Shown here: piece after piece, positions 1-8,287 of the stretch
Position numbering within the stretch: position 1 is the first letter of the stretch
How the letters are laid out: each line of letters starts with the position of its first letter
Assembly (NCBI GenBank): GCA_021405325.1
Contig: QWII01000006.1
Location: 124,001-188,000, forward strand
DNA from: Caldilinea sp. CFX5
GTDB lineage: Bacteria; Chloroflexota; Anaerolineae; Caldilineales; Caldilineaceae
Length of the DNA stretch: 64,000 nt
Direction: 5' to 3'
Program-made: the position numbers and the translations under genes
The notes under the pieces: generated by a model
The model's input: only the letters and a program-made list of their open reading frames with translations
What the model was told of the DNA's origin: nothing
Databases searched by the model: none

Positions 1-1326
1 GCCTTGCTGCTCCTAGCAGCCTTCCCCTTGCCGGCGCGGGCGTCAACCGGTCAGGTGCATGTCATCGACATTCAAGGGGTGATCAACCCCCTGAGCGCCC
101 GCTATTTGGAACGGACGTTGGCCGCCGCCGAAGAAGCCGGGGCGACGCTTGTGGTGCTGCGGCTGGACACCCCCGGCGGCCTGGACAGCGCCACGCGTGA
201 AATGAGTCAGGCTTTGTTGGCCGCCCGTGTCCCGGTTGTGGTCTATGTAACGCCGGCTGGTGCGCGCGCTGCCTCGGCCGGCCTCTTTATCACATTGGCG
301 GCGCATGTCGCCGCGATGACGCCCGGCACCAACATTGGGGCGGCCCATCCGGTTGCCCTAGGCGGGCAAACCCAGGATGAAGTGATGGCGGGCAAGGTGG
401 CCCAGGATGCCGCCGCCACCGTGCGCGCCCTGGCCTTGGAGCGGGGGCGCAACCCGGCATGGGCCGAGAAGGCGGTCCTCGACAGTCTCTCCTATACCTA
501 TGCCGAAGCGTTGGAACATGGGCTAATCGACCTGGTCGCGGTCGATCTGCCGGATCTGTTGACCCAACTCGACGGACGAACCGTCAAGACGGCCGCCGGT
601 GAGGTCATCTTGCAGACCGGGGCGCTGACCATCACCGAGACGCCGATGAATTTTGCCGAACGGCTGCTCCATCTGATCACCGACCCCAACATTGCGTTCT
701 TGCTGCTTACGCTGGGCTTGTACGGCCTCATCATCGAATTTCAGGCGCCGGGCTTTGGCCTGCCGGGCGGGGTGGGCGTCATTGCGCTGGTCCTCGCCTT
801 TGTCGCCTTTGGCAGTCTGCCGCTCAACTGGGCCGGCGTCGGCTTGATTGTCCTCGGCATGATCTTGCTGGGCGCCGAAGCCTTTACCCCCGGCTTTGGC
901 GCGATGGGCCTGGCCGGCTTAGCCATGTTTACCCTGGGCGCGCTCATGCTCTATCGCCCCTTCACCCCAACGGCGCCGGCGCTGCCGGTGGTGACCATTA
1001 GCCCCTGGCTGATCGCAACGATCACCGGGCTGACGGCCCTGTTGCTGCTCCTGGTCGTCAGGAGTGGTTGGCAGGCGCAGCGGCTGCTCCCGGTCAGTGA
1101 CGTGGCGCACCGGCTTGTCGGCGTTGCCGGCATAGCCACCACCGACCTGACGCCGGTTGGCACCGCCCAAATCGAGAGCGAACTATGGACTGTGGTTGCC
1201 GACGGCGCCGAACCAGTGCGCGCCGGTGACAAAGTTGTGGTGACAGCCATGGCAGGGCTTACCTTGCGTGTGCGTCCGGTCACCAAGATTCCCCCTATTC
1301 ACCAACAGGAGATGAAAAATGTTTGA
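1..1326 (+). CDS. NfeD-family membrane serine protease (5' end cut by window)
   Basis: Long-form NfeD (1510-N type) protein. The reading frame is open to base 1 and the hydrophobic start lacks a charged n-region, so the true start probably lies upstream; the TTG at 4 is unlikely. Counting from that TTG, a ClpP-like protease domain covers about residues 16-205. The motif AASAG gives nucleophile Ser91, and Lys131 (AGKVAQD) fits the general base of the Ser-Lys dyad. Five membrane segments lie at about 230-355 and a C-terminal NfeD OB-fold at about 370-430. In the family, such proteases cleave hydrophobic C-terminal stretches of stomatin partners. The gene overlaps the next one, a stomatin/SPFH protein, by 8 bases, the classical pairing. 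Membrane quality control or raft-like function is inferred from the family. Confidence 0.9.
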   Translation, partial: ALLLLAAFPLPARASTGQVHVIDIQGVINPLSARYLERTLAAAEEAGATLVVLRLDTPGGLDSATREMSQALLAARVPVVVYVTPAGARAASAGLFITLAAHVAAMTPGTNIGAAHPVALGGQTQDEVMAGKVAQDAAATVRALALERGRNPAWAEKAVLDSLSYTYAEALEHGLIDLVAVDLPDLLTQLDGRTVKTAAGEVILQTGALTITETPMNFAERLLHLITDPNIAFLLLTLGLYGLIIEFQAPGFGLPGGVGVIALVLAFVAFGSLPLNWAGVGLIVLGMILLGAEAFTPGFGAMGLAGLAMFTLGALMLYRPFTPTAPALPVVTISPWLIATITGLTALLLLLVVRSGWQAQRLLPVSDVAHRLVGVAGIATTDLTPVGTAQIESELWTVVADGAEPVRAGDKVVVTAMAGLTLRVRPVTKIPPIHQQEMKNV

Positions 1327-2260
1327 TGGAAACCTTGTTACGTTGTTGTTCGTCGCGCTCCTCGTGTTGTTTATTCTGTCGGCCGCCATTAAGATTGTGC
1401 CGGAATATCAGCGCATTGTTGTCTTGCGGTTGGGCAAAAGCATCGGCTCACGCGGGCCGGGGTTGGTTATGCTCATCCCACTGGTGGATCGGGCGATCTG
1501 GCAAGATCTGCGCGAAGTGGTCTTCAATGTAGAGCCACAGACCTGCATCACGAAAGACAACGCCCCTGTTTCGATTGACCTGCTCATCTACCTCAAGGTG
1601 ATGGATGCCGTCCCCAGCGTCGTCGAGGTGGAGGATTATCGCAGCGCCGCCCAAGGCATTGCCAAAACCACCTTGCGCGCCGTGGTCGGTGATCTGCCGC
1701 TCGATGATGTCTTAGCCAAGCGCGATGAGATCAACCAGGTCTTGCGCATCAAGATGGATGATGTGACCGCCCGCTGGGGCATCAAAGTGACGATGGTCGA
1801 AATCCGCGAGATCCAACCACCCAAAGATGTCCAGGATGCAATGACGCGCCAGATGGCCGCCGAACGCAACCGCCGTGCGTTGGTGACGGAAGCCGACGGC
1901 AAGCGCGAAGCCGCCATCAAAGTCGCCGAAGGGGAAAAGCAATCCTCGATTCTGAAAGCGGAAGGGGATCGCCAGGCCCGCATCCTCACCGCCGAAGGCT
2001 ACGCCCTGGCCCTGGAGAAGATCGAAGCGACGGCCAACACGATTGGCGCCAACTCGATGAGTCTCCAATATCTGGATGCCCTGCGCACCGTGGGCGCCGG
2101 TCCGGCCACCAAGTTTGTTCTGCCCATGGAGTTCACCACGTTGTTACGTCCCTTCATTAACCATACGGAACAGGCGAGCCACGGCACCGCCACCAATGGT
2201 TCAGGGGCCAGTGGTTCAGGGGCCAGTGGTTCAGGGGCCAGTGGTTCAGGAAAGGAATGA
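1319..2260 (+). CDS. SPFH/band 7 (stomatin-like) membrane protein
   Basis: A 313-residue stomatin/prohibitin-type protein. One N-terminal membrane segment (about residues 6-24) is followed by the band 7 domain (about 25-190) and an Ala/Glu/Lys-rich coiled coil (about 185-250) typical of oligomerising SPFH proteins. The ATG at 1319 has AGGAG at 1307-1311 and overlaps the end of the NfeD gene, so the two are probably translationally coupled. The last about 20 residues are a Gly-Ser-Ala tail written by a 15-bp tandem repeat (2198-2251), which looks like recent repeat expansion. The partner protease is expected to act on its C-terminal region. Confidence 0.92.
   Translation: MFDGNLVTLLFVALLVLFILSAAIKIVPEYQRIVVLRLGKSIGSRGPGLVMLIPLVDRAIWQDLREVVFNVEPQTCITKDNAPVSIDLLIYLKVMDAVPSVVEVEDYRSAAQGIAKTTLRAVVGDLPLDDVLAKRDEINQVLRIKMDDVTARWGIKVTMVEIREIQPPKDVQDAMTRQMAAERNRRALVTEADGKREAAIKVAEGEKQSSILKAEGDRQARILTAEGYALALEKIEATANTIGANSMSLQYLDALRTVGAGPATKFVLPMEFTTLLRPFINHTEQASHGTATNGSGASGSGASGSGASGSGKE
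2198..2251 (+). repeat. 15-bp tandem repeat in the SPFH gene tail
   Basis: Three exact copies of GGTTCAGGGGCCAGT (2198-2242) plus a 9-base partial copy. The unit length is a multiple of three, so the repeat adds Gly-Ser-Gly-Ala-Ser units without changing frame. It probably varies in copy number between strains. Confidence 0.95.
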
Positions 2261-2264
2261 TGCG

Positions 2265-2687
2265 ATGTTTACCCATATCTTGCTGGCGACTGATGGTTCG
2301 GCGGCGGCGGAACGGGCAACCGATTACGCGGCCTCACTGGCGACACGCTACGGCGCCAAGGTGACGGTCATTCATGCCTTTGCCCCGGTTTCGACGCTTT
2401 TGGGGGAACCGAACTACAGCCAGGCGCTCGACAAAACGCTGCGGGAAGCCAGAACCCTGGTCAACACCACCGGGGACAAACTACGCCTACTTGGGGTTGA
2501 CACCGTGGAAGAAGATAGTATTGCAGGGCAAGCGGCCACCGTGATTCTTGATGTCGCCGAAAGCCGCCAACCGGATGTGATTGTTTTGGGTGCACGGGGG
2601 TTAGGCGTCTGGAGTGGGCTGATTCTCGGCAGCACCAGCATGGCCGTTGTCCAACGGGCCAAATGTCCGGTGTTGGTGATCAAATGA
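2265..2687 (+). CDS. Universal stress protein UspA, single domain
   Basis: A 140-residue single-domain Usp. It starts with the usual beta strand and DGS motif (ILLATDGS), and the C-terminal half has the ATP-binding signature GARGLG-(x)n-LGSTS followed by CPVLVIK. I chose the ATG at 2265 because it follows a GGAAAGGA ribosome site and gives the standard Usp N-terminus; the frame is open upstream but that part overlaps the SPFH gene. It lies 4 bases after SPFH and is probably in the same operon. ATP-binding Usps act as cytoplasmic stress effectors; the target is unknown. Confidence 0.9.
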   Translation: MFTHILLATDGSAAAERATDYAASLATRYGAKVTVIHAFAPVSTLLGEPNYSQALDKTLREARTLVNTTGDKLRLLGVDTVEEDSIAGQAATVILDVAESRQPDVIVLGARGLGVWSGLILGSTSMAVVQRAKCPVLVIK

Positions 2688-2694
2688 CAGTCCC

Positions 2695-2724
2695 GTAACT
2701 ACTAAGAGCGGGCTTAGTAGTTAC
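2695..2724. terminator. Intergenic hairpin between usp genes
   Basis: A perfect 12-bp inverted repeat (GTAACTACTAAG and its complement) with a 6-nt loop. There is no clear T-run, so it may be an mRNA 3'-end or processing structure rather than a strong intrinsic terminator. Confidence 0.5.
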
Positions 2725-2748
2725 CCTTACCCTTTGAAAGGAGGCGCC

Positions 2749-3666
2749 ATGATCGGCCTATATCACAAAATCTTAGTGCCATTGGATGGCTCGACGCTGG
2801 CAGAACAGGTGCTGCCCCATCTACCGCGGCTGGCAACCCCGACCGATACAACTTTTGTGCTGGTAACGGTCATTAATACGGCCAACTATGTGGCGACCCA
2901 CAGCCGCTATCTGCCGCCGGACTATTTCACCCGGCTGCGCGCCAGTGCCGAGGAGTATCTCGCCGAGCAACGGCGGCCGTTGGAACAAGCCGGTTTTCGC
3001 GTTGAAGCGCATGTCGCGGATGGTGACGCCGCCGGTCGCATTTTACAAGTCGCCGCCACAACGCAGGCGGATTTGATCGCCATGACGACGCATGGGCGCG
3101 CCGGCTTTGTGCGCTGGGCCTTGGGCAGTGTGGCCGAACGGATTGTGAGCGAAACGGCGTTGCCGGTCTTCCTGGTGCGTGAAACAACCGCCCTGCCCAC
3201 GGACAAGCTCCACCGGATCTTAGTGCCGCTGGACGGTTCCGCCTTGGCCGAGCAAGCGCTGCCTACCGCAGCCGCGCTGGCCAAAGCCACCGGTGCTGAG
3301 TTGCTGCTGCTCCAGGTGATGCAACCGCTGGATGACCGCAACCAGGAGATCCTGTTCAAGGATGCCGCCGAAGCGCAAGCGGCCTTTGCTGAGTGGCGGA
3401 CGAACGCCGAAGCCTATCTGCACCAGCAAGCGCAACCCTTCCAGGCCGAGGGTGTGACTTGTCTCTACAAAGCGCTCCTGGGCGATGTGGCGCCGACCAT
3501 CATTGACAGTGCCGAAACTGAACATATTGACCTGCTGGTGATGAGTACACACGGGCGCAGCGGTCTACGCCGTTGGGTCTACGGCAGCGTCGCCAACAAG
3601 GTGTTGCGTGGCGTCACTTGTCCTTTACTACTGATCCACCACACCGCGTTGGGGCAAAGCGCGTGA
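2749..3666 (+). CDS. Tandem universal stress protein (two Usp domains)
   Basis: A 305-residue protein with two Usp domains in tandem (about 1-147 and about 152-300). Each begins with ILVPLDGS and each keeps a nucleotide-binding signature: THGRAG...LGS in the first, THGRSG...YGS in the second. The ATG at 2749 has a strong AAAGGAGG site at 2737-2744; an upstream in-frame TTG at 2734 is less likely. Tandem Usps bind ATP or AMP within one chain. The position behind NfeD/SPFH/UspA and before ion transporters suggests a membrane or ion stress regulon, which is inference. Confidence 0.93.
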   Translation: MIGLYHKILVPLDGSTLAEQVLPHLPRLATPTDTTFVLVTVINTANYVATHSRYLPPDYFTRLRASAEEYLAEQRRPLEQAGFRVEAHVADGDAAGRILQVAATTQADLIAMTTHGRAGFVRWALGSVAERIVSETALPVFLVRETTALPTDKLHRILVPLDGSALAEQALPTAAALAKATGAELLLLQVMQPLDDRNQEILFKDAAEAQAAFAEWRTNAEAYLHQQAQPFQAEGVTCLYKALLGDVAPTIIDSAETEHIDLLVMSTHGRSGLRRWVYGSVANKVLRGVTCPLLLIHHTALGQSA

Positions 3667-3672
3667 CCTACC

Positions 3673-3702
3673 CATCTGGCTAGCGCGGCAACTAGCCAGA
3701 TG
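3673..3702. terminator. Hairpin after the tandem usp gene
   Basis: A perfect 11-bp inverted repeat (CATCTGGCTAG, 3673-3683, with 3692-3702) and an 8-nt loop, 10 bases past the stop codon. No T-run follows, so it is a probable 3'-end structure. Confidence 0.55.
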
Positions 3703-3726
3703 ACCAATCGGTTGTCAATGTTGTTG

Positions 3727-3735
3727 TGGTATAGT
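3727..3735 (+). promoter_or_regulatory. Possible extended -10 promoter for the exchanger leader
   Basis: TGGTATAGT reads as an extended -10 (TG-N-TATAGT). A TTGTCA at 3712-3717 is too close (12 nt) for a normal -35. If it is used, transcription would give a leader of about 180 nt with a terminator hairpin before the exchanger gene. Confidence 0.35.
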
Positions 3736-3853
3736 GAACGCGACTGTTGGGCGACAGGCCGGTTGCTCGACATCAATGGATCGCTGCTGTCTGGGGGCTG
3801 CTGCCAACCATGATGAGTTTTGAACACAAACGCATGATTGAATGCACCGGAGG

Positions 3854-3880
3854 AGACTGCCACAAAGGGCAGTCTTTTTT
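3854..3880 (+). terminator. Intrinsic terminator inside the exchanger leader
   Basis: AGACTGCC (3854-3861) pairs with GGCAGTCT (3868-3875), followed by a run of six T. It lies 44 bases upstream of the exchanger ATG and about 120 bases after a possible promoter. It could end the preceding transcript or act as an attenuator; I did not recognise a riboswitch class in the leader. Confidence 0.7.
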
Positions 3881-3923
3881 GTCTTCCAACAATCTGGTGT
3901 TACAGATGATTTGAGGCGTTGCG

Positions 3924-4847
3924 ATGAACAACTATCTAGCTGTCACGCTTGGTATTTTGTGCGCCGGGCTTGGTGGTGAACTATTTGTGCGCGGGGCCGT
4001 CGATCTGGGCCGCTGGCTGCGCGTGCCGGCCGCGCTGATCGGCGCCACCATTGCCGCTTTTGCCACCTCCAGCCCGGAGTTGGCGGTTGCGCTGACGGCG
4101 GCCAGTGCGGGGGCGCCGGAAATTTCGCTGGGTGATGCGCTGGGCAGCAATGTGGTCAATGTCAGTCTCGTTCTGGCGCTGGCCTTGCTGGTGACGCCAA
4201 TTGAAACCGCCTTGGCAACCGTGCGGCGCGATTTCGCCGTCGCCCTGTTGACACCCCTTGTCCTGGCGCTGTTGGCGCTGGATGGGCGCCTTTCACGGGT
4301 CGATGGCTTGCTCTTGTTGGTGATCTTTGGCGTCTGGCTCACCCTGGGCATACAACATGCCCGCGCCCAGCGCGCGGCTTCGCCCGAACGGCTTGCCACA
4401 GATGCGGGCCGCCGCGCCCTCCTTTTCAGCGCCATCGGGTTAACCTTGTTAGTAGTCGCCGGTCGGCTGATCGTCGACGGGGCCAAAGGCATTGCCGCCG
4501 CCTATGGCATCGACCCATTCATCATTGGTGCGACCGTCGTCGCCATTGCCACCGGCGCCCCTGAGTTGGCAACAACCTTGATCGCCGTTGTGCGTCACCA
4601 TGAGCAGCTTGGGCTGGGCAACATTCTGGGCAGTAATATCTTTAACGGGTTGTTCATTGTGGCGCTGGCCGCGATCATTTCACCGATCACCGTGGTTTGG
4701 AACGATGTTACTATCGGTCTGTTCTTTGGGGCGCTCACCACCCTCGTCATCCTCCCTTTCAGGAGTGCGGTCATCGGGCGGGGGCGGGGCTTCCTGCTAT
4801 TGGCGCTGTATGGGCTTTACCTTGTTCTGATTTTGCAAAGCTGGTGA
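3924..4847 (+). CDS. CaCA-family cation (Na+/Ca2+) exchanger, YrbG-like
   Basis: A 307-residue integral membrane exchanger with about ten membrane segments and two inverted alpha repeats. The first repeat has FATSSPEL and GSNVVNV, the second IATGAPEL and GSNIFNG, which match the ion-binding signatures of the Ca2+/cation antiporter superfamily. The polar central loop is about residues 140-165. The start ATG at 3924 has only a weak GAGG site. It sits between stress proteins and a P2-type ATPase, so cation efflux or homeostasis is the likely role; ion choice cannot be read from sequence. Confidence 0.9.
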   Translation: MNNYLAVTLGILCAGLGGELFVRGAVDLGRWLRVPAALIGATIAAFATSSPELAVALTAASAGAPEISLGDALGSNVVNVSLVLALALLVTPIETALATVRRDFAVALLTPLVLALLALDGRLSRVDGLLLLVIFGVWLTLGIQHARAQRAASPERLATDAGRRALLFSAIGLTLLVVAGRLIVDGAKGIAAAYGIDPFIIGATVVAIATGAPELATTLIAVVRHHEQLGLGNILGSNIFNGLFIVALAAIISPITVVWNDVTIGLFFGALTTLVILPFRSAVIGRGRGFLLLALYGLYLVLILQSW

Positions 4848-4927
4848 AGCAGCCTGTTCCCCCATGGCCATTCTTATCGCACTCCTCATTGGGGCCTGGG
4901 TTCTAAGCTTTCGTCAATAAACAACGA

Positions 4928-4950
4928 TGCGCTAACGACACCATAGCGCA
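4928..4950 (+). other. Small hairpin just upstream of the ATPase ribosome site
   Basis: TGCGCTA (4928-4934) pairs with TAGCGCA (4944-4950), with a 9-nt loop. It ends 6 bases before the AAGGAG at 4957 and so could modulate translation. It is short and may be chance. Confidence 0.3.
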
Positions 4951-4972
4951 AGGAATAAGGAGATTTCGATCC

Positions 4973-7729
4973 ATGCAAACGTTGCTCAATAAGCAGTGGC
5001 ATCACCTTCCTCACCCTGCGGTTACTGAACTGCTCGAAAGCGATCCGCAAAGTGGGTTGGATTTGTTGGAAATCAAGCGCCGCCAAGAACGCTTTGGCCC
5101 GAATGTGCTTACGGCAAAGCGGGGAAAAAGCCCGTTACTGCGCTTTTTACTGCAATTCCACAACCCGCTCATTTATATCCTGCTGGCGGCGAGCCTAATT
5201 ACCCTGATCTTGAAGGATGCCGTGGATGCCGCCATCATCTTTGGTGTGGTGCTGGTGAATGCCATTGTGGGATATATCCAAGAAGCCAAGGCGGAAAGAG
5301 CCATTGAGGCGCTCGCCCAAACGATGATCACCGAAGCTACAGTTCTACGTGCTGGGAAAACCGTGCGCACTTCCGCCGCCGAGCTTGTGCCAGGGGATAT
5401 GGTGTTGCTTCAGGCCGGCAACAAGGTGCCGGCCGATCTGCGTCTGCTGCGCGCCCGTGATTTACAGGTCGCGGAGGCAGCCCTCACCGGCGAATCGGTG
5501 CCTGTCCAAAAAGATGCTGACCTCCGTTTACCTTCGGACACGGCGCTGGCTGACCGGCGCAACATGGCCTATGCCTCAACGCTGGTTACCTATGGTCAGG
5601 CGACAGGGATCGTCGTGGCCACTGGCGACAATACCGAGGTCGGGCGAATTTCTCAGCTCATTTCTACCGCGCAGGAATTGGAGACCCCCCTGACGCGCAA
5701 GATTGGGCAATTTAGCCAGACCTTGCTCTATGTGATTCTGGCGCTGGCCGGCGTGACCTTCCTGGTGGGCTTATGGCGCGAACAGGCGCTCATCGATACG
5801 CTGATGGCCGCCATTGCCCTGGCGGTGTCGGCGATTCCCGAAGGGCTGCCGGCGGCCGTGACCGTCACCCTGGCGATTGGCGTTTCGCGGATGGCGCGCC
5901 GCCGGGCCATTATCCGCAAATTGCCGGCCGTAGAAGCGCTCGGCAGCACAACCATCATCTGTTCCGACAAAACGGGCACACTGACCCAAAACCAGATGAC
6001 GGTACAAGAAATTGCCGTCGTTGGCGCACACTATGCAGTGACGGGAACAGGGTATCAGCCAGCGGGTCAGCTTGTGCAGCAAGGCGCGCCGGTGCAGCCG
6101 GATTCGCGTGGCGCCCTGCTGGCCTGTCTGCAAGCCGGCCTGCTGTGCAATGACAGCCGTCTGGTGGAAAAACAAGGTCAATGGGAGATTGAGGGCGACC
6201 CCACCGAAGGCGCGCTGCTTGTCGCCGCACACAAGGCCGGGCTTACGACGGAGACGCAACAAGCGCAATTGCCGCGCCTGGATGTGATTCCATTCGAGTC
6301 CCAGCACCAGTATATGGCGACCCTGCACGATACCGGCCCGGCGCAACCGCGCCTGGTCTATGTGAAAGGGGCGGTTGAGGTGCTTTTGGAGAAATGCAGC
6401 ACTGCGCTTGACGAAATGGGACAGACGATCCCCCTGGACACGACTTGCATCCATGCCGTGGTTGGGGCAATGGCGGCCAAAGGCTTGCGTGTGCTGGCCT
6501 TTGCGCGCGGCGAATTGCCCGCCGGCACAACGGATCTGACCCATGCGCATATCGCCAACGGTCTAACCTTTCTGGGTCTACAAGGGTTGTCCGATCCGCC
6601 ACGCCCGGAAGCGGTGGCGGCCGTCCACGCCTGCCAGAGCGCCGGCATCCGCGTCAAGATGATCACGGGCGACCACGCGCTGACGGCGTCCGCTATCGCC
6701 AGGCAAATTGGTTTGGATGGCGCTGGCGCGGCCGATGAAAGTGCGCCAGCGGTGCTGACCGGCAAGGCAATGGCCGAACTATCGGATACAGAGTTCATCA
6801 AAGCGGCTGCACGAACAGCGGTCTTTGCCCGTGTCACCCCCGAACAAAAACTTCGCTTAGTCGAAGCGTTGCAGGTGCAAGGTCATATTGTCGCCATGAC
6901 CGGGGATGGGGTCAATGACGCCCCCGCCCTAAAACAATCGGACATTGGCGTAGCGATGGGGAAAAATGGCACAGACGTGGCCAAAGAGGCCGCGGACATG
7001 GTCTTGACCGACGACAACTTTGCGTCGATTGAAGCTGCGGTTGAGGAAGGCCGTAGCGTCTTCGACAACTTGACCAAAATCATTGTCTGGACCCTGCCAA
7101 CCAATTTGGGCGAAGGGTTAGTGGTTCTCGCCGCCATCATTGCCGGCGTTGCCCTGCCCATTCTGCCGGTGCAAATTCTGTGGATCAATATGACCACCGT
7201 GGCTGTCCTCGGGCTGGTGCTTGCCATGGAAGATAAGGAGCTTGGCATCATGCAGCGCCCACCGCGTGACCCCCGCTCGCCCATTCTAACCGGGGAGCTG
7301 ATTTGGCGAATCTTGGTGGTGGGCGCGCTGATTCTGGTGGGGGCCTTCGGTCTCTTTGAATGGGAGTTGGGCAGCGGCGCCAGTCTGAGCGAGGCGCGGA
7401 CGGTCGCGGTGAATGTGGTAGTCTTCGTCGAAATGTTCTATCTGTTCAATTGTCGCTCGCTAACCCAATCCATGTTCCGCATCGGCGTCTTTTCTAACCG
7501 CTGGTTGGTGGGCGGTTGGGTGGTGATGTTGTTGTTACAACTGTTATTCACCTATGCGCCGTTTATGAACAGCGTCATGGCTAGCGCCCCGATTACGCTC
7601 GCGGCCTGGTGGCGCATCTTGGGCGTGAGCATCGGTACCTATTTGATCATCGAGTTTGAGAAGTGGGTGCGTCAGCGCCTGCCGCTCTCCGGGCGCGGGC
7701 GCAGGGTAGCCGTGAGTCCTAAAGCTTGA
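4973..7729 (+). CDS. P2-type cation-transporting ATPase
   Basis: A 918-residue P-type ATPase of the PMR1/SERCA-like P2 type. Order: cation-ATPase N domain (about 5-75), M1-M2, actuator with LTGES, M3-M4 with PEGLP (Glu290), phosphorylation motif DKTGTLT (Asp332), nucleotide domain, hinge GDGVNDAPA, M5-M10. The start ATG follows AAGGAG at 4957-4962. M4 keeps the Ca-site Glu, but M6 reads WINMTTVAVLG where Ca2+ pumps have N-x-x-T-D-G; the aspartate is absent, so ion specificity may differ from Ca2+. Neighbours are a CaCA exchanger, UspA and a Kef-type antiporter, which supports an ion-homeostasis block. Confidence 0.92.
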   Translation: MQTLLNKQWHHLPHPAVTELLESDPQSGLDLLEIKRRQERFGPNVLTAKRGKSPLLRFLLQFHNPLIYILLAASLITLILKDAVDAAIIFGVVLVNAIVGYIQEAKAERAIEALAQTMITEATVLRAGKTVRTSAAELVPGDMVLLQAGNKVPADLRLLRARDLQVAEAALTGESVPVQKDADLRLPSDTALADRRNMAYASTLVTYGQATGIVVATGDNTEVGRISQLISTAQELETPLTRKIGQFSQTLLYVILALAGVTFLVGLWREQALIDTLMAAIALAVSAIPEGLPAAVTVTLAIGVSRMARRRAIIRKLPAVEALGSTTIICSDKTGTLTQNQMTVQEIAVVGAHYAVTGTGYQPAGQLVQQGAPVQPDSRGALLACLQAGLLCNDSRLVEKQGQWEIEGDPTEGALLVAAHKAGLTTETQQAQLPRLDVIPFESQHQYMATLHDTGPAQPRLVYVKGAVEVLLEKCSTALDEMGQTIPLDTTCIHAVVGAMAAKGLRVLAFARGELPAGTTDLTHAHIANGLTFLGLQGLSDPPRPEAVAAVHACQSAGIRVKMITGDHALTASAIARQIGLDGAGAADESAPAVLTGKAMAELSDTEFIKAAARTAVFARVTPEQKLRLVEALQVQGHIVAMTGDGVNDAPALKQSDIGVAMGKNGTDVAKEAADMVLTDDNFASIEAAVEEGRSVFDNLTKIIVWTLPTNLGEGLVVLAAIIAGVALPILPVQILWINMTTVAVLGLVLAMEDKELGIMQRPPRDPRSPILTGELIWRILVVGALILVGAFGLFEWELGSGASLSEARTVAVNVVVFVEMFYLFNCRSLTQSMFRIGVFSNRWLVGGWVVMLLLQLLFTYAPFMNSVMASAPITLAAWWRILGVSIGTYLIIEFEKWVRQRLPLSGRGRRVAVSPKA

Positions 7730-7834
7730 CCAGCGGATTGACCATTTAATTCTTGGAAAACTTGCTACAGCCAACAATGCACAGTGATCAGCGCTTTGTG
7801 TGATACTGCAACTTTGCAAAAGGAGAAAGTTAGG

Positions 7835-8284
7835 ATGTATAACAAGATTCTACTACCGCTTGACGGTTCGGCGCTGGCGGAAGAGGCGTTGCCCTATGCC
7901 ATTGCCCAGGCGCAACGCTTTGGCGCCCAATTGATTCTGCTCAAGGTCGTTCCGCCGCTGCTGGAAGCGCGCAGTCCACAGATGGAAGCGCTGGTCAAAG
8001 CGGAAGTCGAAGAAGCATTGGCGCCCATTGCCGCCGAAGTGCAAGCCGCGGGGGTTGATGTACAGATTGCCAGCGTCGAAGGCGGGGGCGGCACTGGATG
8101 TGCGCCAACCATTGTCCAATATGTTACCCAACATGGCATTGATCTGATTGTTATGAGTACACGGGGCCACGGCGGCTTCAACCGCTGGGTGTTGGGCAGC
8201 ACCGCCGATGGGGTTGTGCGCAAAGCGCCGGTTCCTGTCTTGCTTGTGCGTGTGGGCGAGCCGCATGAACGGGAAGAGTGGTAG
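7835..8284 (+). CDS. Universal stress protein UspA
   Basis: A 149-residue single Usp domain starting MYNKILLPLDGS, with nucleotide-binding motif STRGHGG...LGSTAD and ending VPVLLVRV. The ATG at 7835 was chosen for its AAAGGAG site at about 7819-7825 and the canonical N-terminus; the in-frame ATG at 7784 would add 17 unrelated residues. A glycine patch (EGGGGTG) precedes helix 3. It lies 3 bases before the Kef-type antiporter and is surely co-transcribed, as often seen for Usp and K+/H+ antiporter pairs. Confidence 0.93.
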   Translation: MYNKILLPLDGSALAEEALPYAIAQAQRFGAQLILLKVVPPLLEARSPQMEALVKAEVEEALAPIAAEVQAAGVDVQIASVEGGGGTGCAPTIVQYVTQHGIDLIVMSTRGHGGFNRWVLGSTADGVVRKAPVPVLLVRVGEPHEREEW

Positions 8285-8287
8285 ACA

